Part shown: positions 1-6,368 of the stretch, piece by piece | Layout of the letters: every line of letters starts with the position of its first letter | Position numbering within the stretch: the stretch's first letter is position 1 | Source of the DNA: Acidobacteriota bacterium | Lineage (GTDB): Bacteria > Acidobacteriota > Terriglobia > Terriglobales > Acidobacteriaceae | Length of the DNA: 7,976 bases | Assembly (NCBI GenBank): GCA_003225515.1 | Contig: QIAK01000018.1 | Location: 1,922-9,897 of the forward strand | Direction: 5' to 3' | The notes under the pieces: generated by a model | What the model saw: only the letters and a program-made list of their open reading frames with translations | Databases searched by the model: none | Told to the model about the DNA's origin: nothing | Program-made: the position numbers and the translations under genes

Positions 1-482
1 AGAGCAAAGCCCTTTACCCATATTTTTCCGTTGGGCACCCAAAGACCGATTTCCACCTTTGCTCCGGGCTTGACCGGACTCGCGGTTTCAACCAGACATC
101 CGCCGGCGCTCGTGTTGGAAAGATTGCCCCAGATGGGCACGGGGAATTCATCGACGCGAAGTTCGACCGCTACGAAACACTTAATGCGAGGATGGCGGCG
201 GCGATCGCTACCCCAGTTAGTGCTGAACAAATCGGGTTCAAAAGGAGGTGTGTCCGAGGCCGGAGTCGGAACGGGCTGCGGTTGTGGCGAGGGCGTCCCC
301 GCTGGGCCAGAGTTTCCCTTGGCCAGTCCGCCAGCTTTGATTTCACGCATTGCCGCCAGCAGCGCCTCTTCGCGCTTCTCAGCCGGAGCTTCGCGATAGG
401 CCTGCAGCAGCTTTCCGACGTGCCGGACAAGGTCCGGATCGGACAGTATTCGAGTCCAGTCAGTTCCTGTTGCCGCACTCAT
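1..482 (-). CDS. PilZ-domain protein (5' part, cut by left window edge)
   Basis: PilZ domains usually bind cyclic-di-GMP and pass the signal to motility, exopolysaccharide or other outputs. The reading frame starts with ATG at 482-480 and is open to base 1, giving about 160 residues. Residues 1-50 are mostly helical and charged. Residues 55-85 form a Pro/Ser/Thr-rich linker. The PilZ domain starts near residue 93 with both signature motifs visible: RRRHPR (residues 94-99, the RxxxR arginine motif) and NTSAGG (residues 123-128, the [D/N]xSxxG motif). The intact motifs suggest that it can bind c-di-GMP, but this is inferred from the family. The C-terminal end of the domain lies outside the window. 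An in-frame GTG nine bases upstream is an alternative start, and neither has a convincing Shine-Dalgarno sequence. It lies downstream of the TonB-like gene on the same strand, 168 bp away, so it probably has its own promoter. The output partner is unknown. Confidence 0.85.
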   Translation of the reverse strand, partial: MSAATGTDWTRILSDPDLVRHVGKLLQAYREAPAEKREEALLAAMREIKAGGLAKGNSGPAGTPSPQPQPVPTPASDTPPFEPDLFSTNWGSDRRRHPRIKCFVAVELRVDEFPVPIWGNLSNTSAGGCLVETASPVKPGAKVEIGLWVPNGKIWVKGFA

Positions 483-537
483 CGAATGCACGTATCCATT
501 CTTGAAATTTTGCGAGTCATGACTAGATTGAACCGAA

Positions 538-568
538 GGTCACCGCCATTCAAGATGACCTTGGTCAC
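538..568. repeat. Three GGTCA half-sites in the leader of the PilZ gene
   Basis: GGTCAC occurs at 538-543 and again at 563-568, 25 bp apart in the same orientation. TGACC at 556-560 faces the second copy, forming a 5-2-5 inverted repeat (TGACCTTGGTCA, 556-567). All lie in the 168-bp gap upstream of the PilZ gene. The arrangement could be a regulator binding site, but the arms are short and chance is a real alternative. I found no convincing -35/-10 pair nearby. Confidence 0.25.
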
Positions 569-650
569 GTCCAGATGTTTAGCCGACGTTAAACGGGGCC
601 GAATACCAAGCAGGATTTCAAACTTCCCAAGGCGAGATCAGGGGCCTATC

Positions 651-989
651 CTACTGATTTTCAAATACAAGCTGCACTACTTCGGTAGTCTCGCTTTGTC
701 CGGACTCAAATTTCCACTTTGCAACCGCATCAAGCGCCGAGTCGACCAGCACCGGATTTCCGCCCAATACTCGCGCCGATTTCACCAAGCCGTTCGGTCG
801 AACGATAGCCTCTACGCGCACCACGCCATGGAGGTGCATCTTCTTCGCCAGTTCCGGGTAATTCGGCGCGACCCGCGATGCAATCCTGCGCTCTGGTTTG
901 GGCGATTCGGAACCGCTCTGGGCGACTGCCAAGCTTGTCGTTGCCAATGCAACGATCACAACCGCGATGAGTGAAATACGGTTCTTCAT
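651..989 (-). CDS. Secreted stand-alone TonB C-terminal-domain protein
   Basis: A 112-residue protein. Residues 1-23 form a signal peptide: Lys/Arg at positions 2 and 4, a hydrophobic core, and an AVA|QS cleavage site. Residues 42-110 match the TonB C-terminal fold, with NYPELAKKMHLHG, then VRVEAIVRPNGLVKSARVLGG, a small-residue stretch and AVAKWKFE. It lacks the anchored N-terminal helix and the long proline-rich spacer of a true TonB energy transducer, so it is unlikely to couple ExbBD to an outer-membrane receptor by itself. Such short secreted versions occur in Acidobacteria and their role is unclear; envelope assembly or partner binding is a guess. The reading frame extends to an ATG at 1037, but the start at 989 is preferred because the signal peptide begins there and a GGAA lies five bases upstream. 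It is transcribed divergently from the efflux cluster. Confidence 0.8.
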   Translation of the reverse strand: MKNRISLIAVVIVALATTSLAVAQSGSESPKPERRIASRVAPNYPELAKKMHLHGVVRVEAIVRPNGLVKSARVLGGNPVLVDSALDAVAKWKFESGQSETTEVVQLVFENQ

Positions 990-994
990 TGTCG

Positions 995-998
995 TTCC
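995..998 (-). promoter_or_regulatory. Ribosome binding site fixing the start of the TonB-domain gene
   Basis: On the minus strand the sequence reads ACGGAACGACAATG. GGAA lies five bases before the ATG at 989, and the protein then begins with a proper signal peptide. The upstream in-frame ATG at 1037 would put 16 polar residues in front of that signal peptide, so this site decides the start. Confidence 0.5.
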
Positions 999-1158
999 GT
1001 GAAGATTTAGATTAGTGTGCGCTAGCGGTCTAAGCAAAGCACCGAAGATATTGACCTCCGGGTGCCGGCCGTAAGCTGGCTTGAATGCGCTCTCATTTGT
1101 CGATCAATCATTTCCGGTTGACCGGCAGGAGATAGCAGTTCCGATGTTCAACTGAAGA

Positions 1159-1187
1159 TCGTTTGCATCTCCAAAGGCTGCAAACGA
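1159..1187. promoter_or_regulatory. Inverted repeat, candidate operator of the efflux operon
   Basis: A perfect 9-bp inverted repeat, TCGTTTGCA at 1159-1167 and TGCAAACGA at 1179-1187, is separated by 11 bp. It lies in the divergent region between the TonB-domain gene and the TolC-family gene, 81 bp before the first efflux start codon. Arm length and spacing fit a site for a dimeric repressor such as a TetR- or MarR-type regulator, the usual controllers of such pumps. No regulator gene lies in the window, so the binding protein is unknown. A TATGCT at 1204-1209 could be a -10 box with the repeat over its -35 region, but no good -35 match is visible. No U-run follows, so it is not an intrinsic terminator. 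Confidence 0.45.
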
Positions 1188-1268
1188 ATCAAACTGGACG
1201 AGTTATGCTGTGAGGCGAGGAAAGGACAGTTCGACTCCCTCAGGATCTCGAACGCTCCCACGACAAGA

Positions 1269-2750
1269 ATGCACTGCTCATTGCAAGTGATGGTTTCCCG
1301 AACAGCGTTTTTCTGTCTTTCGCTAGCAATGCTCGGCGCCCCTCCGGGCCTGTTCGCTCAGGCTCCAGATCAGGCGACCGGAGCTCCGAATGTCGCTCTC
1401 CCGGGAACCCAAAATCCTTTCTTAGGAAGCGCACCTGAGGGCCAGGCGACGGCTGAGGTATTGCAGATTGATTTCGGTGACGCGATCGATCGCGGCTTGC
1501 GCAACAATCTGGGACTGCTGCTGGCCAGCGACCAATCCCAAATGGCTCGCGGCGAACGTTGGAAAGAGCTGAGCGAGTTGCTTCCGAACCTCAGCGCTCA
1601 TGTGATCGAGAACGTACAAAACCAGAGTCTCGCCGCCCTCGGGTTCAACAAGCTTTTTCCTTTGCTCAGTCCTCCCGGCTCGAACCCGACCACCCTTCCG
1701 CGCGTTACTCCTGCTTTCAACTACTTTGACGCACGCGCTACTCTCAGCCAGTCAATCTTCAACTTCAAGAATCTGGAGAGAGAGCGTTCGGCGTCAGAAA
1801 GCCTGAAGGCTGCGCAATTCAGTTACAAAGATGCGCGGGAGATGGTCGTGCTTGCCGTGGGAAATTCTTATCTGCAGGCCATTGCTGCCGCGGCCCGCGT
1901 GGAAACCAGTGAAGCCCAGGTTAAGAGCGCACAGGCTCTCTACAGTAAGGCTGCCGACCAGCAAAAGGCAGGACTGAGTCCTGCCATCGATGCCCTGCGC
2001 TCGCAGGTCGAATTGCAAACACGTCAACAGCAGCTCATTGCGGCCCGCAACAATCTCGCCAAACTAAAGCTGAGCGTGGCGCGAATCATTGGTTTACCTC
2101 CGGGACAAGAGTTTGTCCTGACTGAAAAAGCGCCGTATCAAGAACTGACCGCGCTTCCAGTCGACACCTATCTGCAGCGCGCCTACACTGCACGTGCCGA
2201 CTATCAGGCGCAGTTGGCACAAGTGCGCTCGGCGGAATTAGCGCGCAGATCGGCTGCGGCCGGCCGCTATCCGACGCTCGATGTGAACGCCAATCTCGGT
2301 GACATTGGGGTGACGCCCAGCCAATCGAATGGTTCCTGGCAGGTGACTGGAGGAGTAACGATTCCGATCTTTGCCGGCAATCGCGTTCATGCGGATGTGC
2401 TGCAAGCCGACGCCCAACTGAAGCAGGCGCGCTCTCAATTGGGGGATCTCCGCGGCCGCATCGATTATGAGGTTCGCACCGCACTGCTTGATCTCAGCGC
2501 CGCAGCTGAACAGGTTGAAGTCGCCCGCAGCACAGTTGATCTTGCGGAGCGGGCCCTGACTCAATCGCAAGATCGCTTCACCGCCGGAGTTGCCGACAAT
2601 CTTGAGGTCGTGCAGGCGCAGGAGAGCGTTGCCAGCGCCCACGAAGGTTACATCGAGAGTCTCTACGCCCATAATCTGTCGAAAGTGGAGCTTGCGCATG
2701 CCATCGGCGACGCCGAAGAGAGCGTCAAACGATTTTTGAAAGGCCATTAA
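1269..2750 (+). CDS. TolC-family outer membrane efflux protein
   Basis: This is the outer-membrane and periplasmic duct of a tripartite pump, 493 residues, within the usual size of the family. An N-terminal signal peptide runs to about residue 30 (hydrophobic FFCLSLAMLGAPPGLFA), with likely cleavage around FAQ. The mature protein shows the two tandem outer-membrane-efflux repeats of the TolC fold. The first covers about residues 68-275, with RGLRNNLGLLLA, ELLPNLSA and ARATLSQSIFNF followed by long helices rich in Ala and Gln. The second covers about residues 300-485, with RADYQAQLAQVRSAELARRSAAAGRYPTLDVNANLG, then GGVTIPIFAG and another long helical hairpin. The cysteine at residue 16 is not in a lipobox, so it is probably not a lipoprotein. 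Start choice is uncertain: ATG 1269 and ATG 1290 are both possible, neither has a clear Shine-Dalgarno sequence, and the later one gives a more compact signal peptide. It is first in the cluster, with the adaptor gene 5 bp downstream. Confidence 0.92.
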   Translation: MHCSLQVMVSRTAFFCLSLAMLGAPPGLFAQAPDQATGAPNVALPGTQNPFLGSAPEGQATAEVLQIDFGDAIDRGLRNNLGLLLASDQSQMARGERWKELSELLPNLSAHVIENVQNQSLAALGFNKLFPLLSPPGSNPTTLPRVTPAFNYFDARATLSQSIFNFKNLERERSASESLKAAQFSYKDAREMVVLAVGNSYLQAIAAAARVETSEAQVKSAQALYSKAADQQKAGLSPAIDALRSQVELQTRQQQLIAARNNLAKLKLSVARIIGLPPGQEFVLTEKAPYQELTALPVDTYLQRAYTARADYQAQLAQVRSAELARRSAAAGRYPTLDVNANLGDIGVTPSQSNGSWQVTGGVTIPIFAGNRVHADVLQADAQLKQARSQLGDLRGRIDYEVRTALLDLSAAAEQVEVARSTVDLAERALTQSQDRFTAGVADNLEVVQAQESVASAHEGYIESLYAHNLSKVELAHAIGDAEESVKRFLKGH

Positions 2751-2755
2751 TACGT

Positions 2756-4033
2756 ATGGAGCAAACCACACAAAGTCCGACTCAGGAACAGAAGCCGGAA
2801 GCTGACAGGCCGGCGAGCAATACCAGGCCGTTACCCGCGACGGACGAAGATTTCCGCAGGCGTTCGCGCACGCAGAGTTCCGGCTTTCGGATCGCCGTGG
2901 TGATTGCGCTCATTGTTCTGACCGTTGCGGGATTCTTTGCCTACAGGTACTTCTCCAGCTATGAATCCACTGACGATGCCCAAATTGATGGCCACGTGAA
3001 TTCCGTCAGCCCTCGCATCTCAGGTCATGTCGTAAAACTCAACGTGCAAGACAATCAATATGTAGCCGCCGGAACCGTGCTGGTAGAGATTGACGCGGCT
3101 GACTATCAACTTGCTTACGATCGCGCCAAAGCGGATTTTGAGGATGCTGAAGCTGCCGCCGTTGCCGCCGGGGTGAACGTTCCTATTACGTCGATTAATA
3201 CCACCAGCCAGGTTTCATCTACCGAAGCGGATGTGAGCAGCGCGCGCGCCGGCATTCAAGTTGCCAAGCAACAATTCGAAGCGGCAAAGGCCCAACTGCA
3301 ACAGGCGGAAGCGAACAATTTGAAGGCACAGAACGATCTCGGCCGATACAAGCAGCTGATTGAGAAGCAGGAAATATCACAGCAGCAGTTCGATCAAGCA
3401 ACCACGGGTGCCGCGGCGGCCGCTGCGGCGGTTGCAGCCGCACGCGCCAGCGCCGATGCGGCCCAGCAGCAGGTCACTCAGGCGCAAGGGAAACTCGTCC
3501 AGGCACAGGCGAATTGGAGCACTGCCAAAACTGCGCCCAGGCAGATGCAGATCATACGGGCGAAAGCCACATCCGCATTGGCAGAGGAGCAGCGCAAGAA
3601 AGCCGATCTCGATCAAGCTGCGCTCAACCTGCAATACACGAAAATTGTTGCGCCGGTGAATGGGATCGTCAGCAATCGCACAGTGGAAGTCGGACAGAAC
3701 GTCGCGCCTGGCCAGGAATTGATGAAGATCATCAATCTCGACGATATCTGGATCACGGCAAACTATAAAGAAACGCAGCTTCGAAATATGAAGATCGGGC
3801 AACGCGTCACCATCGACGTCGATGCGAATGGGAGATCGTACAACGGCAAAGTGGACAGTGTGGCCGGCGCCAGTGGCGCACGCTTCAGCCTGCTGCCGCC
3901 GGAAAATGCCACGGGCAATTACGTAAAAGTTGTACAGCGCATTCCAGTCAAGATCGTGCTCGATCCGGGCTCTAACAATGATCACCAGTTGCGTCCCGGC
4001 ATGTCGGTGACGCCGAAGGCCTGGATCCGCTAA
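2756..4033 (+). CDS. emrA: EmrA/HlyD-type membrane fusion protein
   Basis: This periplasmic adaptor links the MFS transporter to the TolC-like duct. It has 425 residues; the E. coli EmrA family is slightly shorter. Residues 1-42 are a polar cytoplasmic tail rich in Gln, Pro and Arg. Residues 44-63 form one transmembrane anchor (FRIAVVIALIVLTVAGFFAY). The EmrA signature STDDAQIDGHVNSVSPRISG spans 71-90. The split lipoyl-like domain has its first half at 79-113 and its second at 295-328 (TKIVAPVNGIVSNRTVEVGQ, 295-314). A long coiled-coil hairpin lies between them, rich in Gln and Ala, with an Ala-rich stretch at 219-236. Residues 329-425 form the beta-barrel and membrane-proximal parts. Its TAA stop shares one base with the ATG of the next gene, so the two are probably translationally coupled. 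GAAAGG at 2738-2743 may be the ribosome binding site, although its 12-base spacing is long. The substrate cannot be deduced. Confidence 0.93.
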   Translation: MEQTTQSPTQEQKPEADRPASNTRPLPATDEDFRRRSRTQSSGFRIAVVIALIVLTVAGFFAYRYFSSYESTDDAQIDGHVNSVSPRISGHVVKLNVQDNQYVAAGTVLVEIDAADYQLAYDRAKADFEDAEAAAVAAGVNVPITSINTTSQVSSTEADVSSARAGIQVAKQQFEAAKAQLQQAEANNLKAQNDLGRYKQLIEKQEISQQQFDQATTGAAAAAAAVAAARASADAAQQQVTQAQGKLVQAQANWSTAKTAPRQMQIIRAKATSALAEEQRKKADLDQAALNLQYTKIVAPVNGIVSNRTVEVGQNVAPGQELMKIINLDDIWITANYKETQLRNMKIGQRVTIDVDANGRSYNGKVDSVAGASGARFSLLPPENATGNYVKVVQRIPVKIVLDPGSNNDHQLRPGMSVTPKAWIR

Positions 4034-5622
4034 TGAGTGCAGCAAGCGCAACTTTGGATCAGGCGGATGCCTGGCGTCCTGCGTTCAACCCGTGGATCAT
4101 CGCGATCACGGTGACGCTAGCGACGTTCATGGAAGTACTCGATACTTCCATTGCGAACGTCGCTTTGCCGCACATTGCCGGAAGTCTCTCGGCCGGTCAG
4201 GATGAGAGCACGTGGGTGCTGACCTCCTATCTGGTTTCGAATGCGATCGTACTGCCGCTCAGCGGCTGGTTGTCGTCCATCATAGGGCGCAAGAATTTTT
4301 ACATGGGCTGCGTAGCCCTGTTCACTATCAGTTCTTTTCTATGTGGACTCGCGCCCAACCTGGCGACGCTGATTATTTGCCGCGTACTGCAAGGTGCGGG
4401 CGGAGGCGGCTTGCAGCCCAGCGAGCAGGCCATTTTGGCGGACACGTTTCCGCCCGCTAAACGCGGCATGGCCTTCGCCGTTTATGGGATGGCGGTCGTG
4501 ACCGCTCCCGCAATTGGGCCAACTCTGGGCGGATGGATTACAGACAACTTTACCTGGCGCTGGATTTTTTTCATCAACATCCCTGTGGGCATTATTTCGC
4601 TTCTGCTGACCTCGCGGCTTATTCAGGATCCGCCATATTTCAGGCGCCGTAAGCTTAGCGAAACCCATATTGATTACGTTGGTCTGGGATTCGTGGCATT
4701 GGGACTTGGAGCTCTGCAGATTGTCCTCGATAAAGGTCAACGGGACGACTGGTTTGAATCGAACTTCATCCTCACGCTCTCATTGGTCGCTGGAGCAGCG
4801 CTGATTTTTGTGATCGTCTGGGAGTGGAGAAACAAAGATCCGATCATCGATCTGCATCTGTTCCGCGATCGGACGTTCGGAGTCTCGAATCTGCTGATGT
4901 TCATGCTGGGCTTTGCCCTGCTAGGAAGCACGCTGTTGTTGCCGTTGTTTTCGCAAACCCTGCTGGGATACACAGCGGAGCAGGCCGGTCTGGCTCTTAT
5001 GCCCGGCGGGTTCACGATCATTCTCCTGCTGCCGCTGGTGGGATTTCTGCTCTCGCGCTACACCCCGCGATGGCTTCTTTTGTTCGGTCTTGTAGTGTTG
5101 TCGTTCTCGCTTTTCCACATGACGGGATTTGACCTTGACATTGATTTTCGGACAGTGGCCGACGCGCGCGTAATCCAAGCCGTAGGAATGGCGTTTCTTT
5201 TCGTTCCGATCAATACCGCGGCGTATGCATTCCTGCCTCGTGATAAGAACAACGCAGCCTCGGGCCTGATGAATCTCGCCCGGAATATTGGAGGCAGCGT
5301 GGGAATTTCCCTGGTCACGACTCTACTCGATCGCCGGACCCAGGTGCATTTGACTGATTTGTCCAGCAATCTCACTCAATCCAACCCGGCATTGCGATCG
5401 ATGATTCAGGGAGCGTCGCGCGCCATGCAAGCTCACGGTGCGAGTGCCGCGGGCGCAAACCGGCAAGCTTACGCACTGTTGCAGGGTACAGTGGGCCGCC
5501 AGGCTACCATGTTGTCCTATATCGATTGTTTCTGGTTTCTTGGAGTCGCCATTCTGGCGATGATACCGATGGTTTTCCTGATGAAAAAGTCGAAACCCGG
5601 GGGGGGAATCGCAGTACACTAA
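4033..5622 (+). CDS. emrB: EmrB/QacA-type DHA2 MFS drug:proton antiporter
   Basis: This inner-membrane transporter is the motor of the pump, using the proton gradient to expel hydrophobic compounds. It has 529 residues and a hydrophobicity pattern consistent with the 14-helix DHA2 family. Family motifs are clear: D1 (MEVLDTSIANVALPHI, 33-48, with the helix-1 acidic residue D37), motif A (GWLSSIIGRKNF, 78-89), motif B (RVLQGAGGGGLQP, 117-129) and the antiporter motif C (GMAVVTAPAIGPTLGGWI, 152-169). WRWIFFINIPVG (175-186) is also typical. Residues 432-490 form a polar loop rich in Ala, Ser and Gln before the last helix (about 497-516). It starts inside the stop codon of the adaptor gene (TAATG). 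Near its 3' end the codons for GGG (residues 523-525) form a run of eight Gs. The kinase-like gene begins 2 bp after its stop. Substrates are unknown. Confidence 0.94.
   Translation: MSAASATLDQADAWRPAFNPWIIAITVTLATFMEVLDTSIANVALPHIAGSLSAGQDESTWVLTSYLVSNAIVLPLSGWLSSIIGRKNFYMGCVALFTISSFLCGLAPNLATLIICRVLQGAGGGGLQPSEQAILADTFPPAKRGMAFAVYGMAVVTAPAIGPTLGGWITDNFTWRWIFFINIPVGIISLLLTSRLIQDPPYFRRRKLSETHIDYVGLGFVALGLGALQIVLDKGQRDDWFESNFILTLSLVAGAALIFVIVWEWRNKDPIIDLHLFRDRTFGVSNLLMFMLGFALLGSTLLLPLFSQTLLGYTAEQAGLALMPGGFTIILLLPLVGFLLSRYTPRWLLLFGLVVLSFSLFHMTGFDLDIDFRTVADARVIQAVGMAFLFVPINTAAYAFLPRDKNNAASGLMNLARNIGGSVGISLVTTLLDRRTQVHLTDLSSNLTQSNPALRSMIQGASRAMQAHGASAAGANRQAYALLQGTVGRQATMLSYIDCFWFLGVAILAMIPMVFLMKKSKPGGGIAVH
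5599..5606 (+). repeat. G8 homopolymer at the end of the transporter gene
   Basis: Eight consecutive Gs encode three glycines in the C-terminal tail of the transporter. The kinase-like reading frame is open across this tract and upstream to at least 5526, without a stop before its own ATG at 5625. A -1 ribosomal slip here, or one extra G, would therefore join transporter and kinase in frame. The tract could alternatively act as a distant Shine-Dalgarno-like sequence, 18 bases before the kinase ATG, or its length could be a sequencing error. Confidence 0.6.
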
Positions 5623-5624
5623 AA

Positions 5625-6299
5625 ATGACCATGTTCCGTCTCGTTACCATCGAGCGCGAGTACGGCAGCGGCGCAGCCGCTATTGCCGCAAAACTCGCGG
5701 AACACCTGGGGTGGAAACTCTGGGACCGGTTGATCACGCAAGAAATTGCGCGCGTCGCCAACGTCGATGCTTCCGCGGTGATGCAATGCGACGAGCGCTG
5801 CGACAGCCGTCTCCATCGGCTTGCCAAATCATTTTGGCGCGGCAGCTACGAGCGCAATTCGGCAGCTCTCGGCAGCCAGGTCTTCGACACCGACCGCATG
5901 ATGTCGATGATGTCGGAAACCCTGAATAAGATTGCGAGGGAAGGGAATGCGGTGATCGTAGGCCGCGGCGCTCCATATTTATTGCGGGAAAATTCGGACG
6001 CGTTTCATGTTTTTCTCTACGCTCCCCGCGCCGAAAAACTTCGGCGGATTATGGCTCAGGGACACCGCAAAGATGAGGCGCTGGAACTGGTGGATTCCGT
6101 TGATGAAGAGCGCATTGCCTACGTGAAGCACTATTTCAATGCCGACTGGCCCACGCGATCGCTGTACCACATGATGCTGAACACTGCTGTGGGGGACGAT
6201 TCGATCGTACAGACGATTGTCGATACTATGCGGCTGGTTGAGGGACGTCCGAAAGCGACGGACTACGAGCACCCCAACGTGACTGCATCTCCTCGATGA
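5625..6299 (+). CDS. Cytidylate-kinase-like family protein
   Basis: A 224-residue soluble protein resembling the cytidylate-kinase-like P-loop family (Pfam Cytidylate_kin2 type) rather than classical Cmk. Family features are TIEREYGSGAAAIAAKLAEHLG (residues 8-29, the phosphate-binding loop and first helix, quoted here only to locate it), WDRLI (33-37), NAVIVGRGAPYLL (108-120), HVFLYAP (128-134) and ERIAYVKHYFNADW (162-175). The loop reads REYGSGA where I recall the family usually having GSGG, and it lacks the classical GxxGxGK[S/T] lysine, which I believe is normal here. Function is not established: it may phosphorylate a nucleotide, or bind one as a regulator. The ATG at 5625 lies 2 bp after the transporter stop; ATG 5631 is an alternative. 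No normal Shine-Dalgarno sequence is visible, so translation probably depends on ribosomes finishing the transporter. Its place in an efflux operon is unusual. Confidence 0.82.
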   Translation: MTMFRLVTIEREYGSGAAAIAAKLAEHLGWKLWDRLITQEIARVANVDASAVMQCDERCDSRLHRLAKSFWRGSYERNSAALGSQVFDTDRMMSMMSETLNKIAREGNAVIVGRGAPYLLRENSDAFHVFLYAPRAEKLRRIMAQGHRKDEALELVDSVDEERIAYVKHYFNADWPTRSLYHMMLNTAVGDDSIVQTIVDTMRLVEGRPKATDYEHPNVTASPR

Positions 6300-6316
6300 G
6301 CTTTATTCCTCGATGA
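6290..6316 (+). repeat. 10-bp direct repeat over the kinase stop codon
   Basis: TCCTCGATGA occurs at 6290-6299, ending with the TGA stop of the kinase-like gene, and again at 6307-6316. The copies are 17 bp apart. It looks like the trace of a small tandem duplication. The 69-bp convergent gap around it, down to the ferrochelatase stop at 6369, shows no clear stem-loop with a U-run, so no intrinsic terminator can be called for either gene. Confidence 0.4.
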
Positions 6317-6368
6317 CCTTTCTTTCTTCTGTTCGCTAATTTTCGTGCTTCGTGCAGGAATTCTCGCG

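Noticed and set aside
201..208. GCGATCGC octamer, as in cyanobacterial HIP1 repeats
   Set aside because: I noted only this copy, within coding sequence, which gives no sign of a repeat family.
170..478. Minus-strand frame of 102 codons overlapping the PilZ gene
   Set aside because: It overlaps the PilZ coding frame in another register and has no family motifs; the PilZ frame has both signature motifs.
192..974. Long plus-strand open frame of 260 codons
   Set aside because: It runs antisense across the PilZ gene, the intergenic gap and the TonB-domain gene. Its translation is rich in Arg and Cys with no recognisable domain, while both minus-strand genes have clear family motifs.
2238..2771. 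Minus-strand frame of 177 codons opposite the TolC-like gene
   Set aside because: A shadow of the well-supported efflux gene, with no domain features or ribosome binding site.
3410..3465. Ala-rich stretch in the adaptor as a possible repeat expansion
   Set aside because: The codons are mixed GCG/GCC/GCT/GCA, and Ala-rich coiled coils are normal in these adaptors.
3377..4051. Minus-strand frame of 224 codons opposite the adaptor gene
   Set aside because: Cys/Arg/His-rich composition typical of an antisense shadow; the plus-strand adaptor is unambiguous.
5526..5624. Upstream extension of the kinase-like gene to a TTG at 5526
   Set aside because: As an independent start it would overlap the transporter by about 100 bp with no ribosome binding site and add a non-family sequence. 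It is kept only as the possible frameshift route.
6300..6368. Bidirectional terminator between the convergent genes
   Set aside because: No stable stem followed by a U-run was found on either strand; only short direct repeats are visible.
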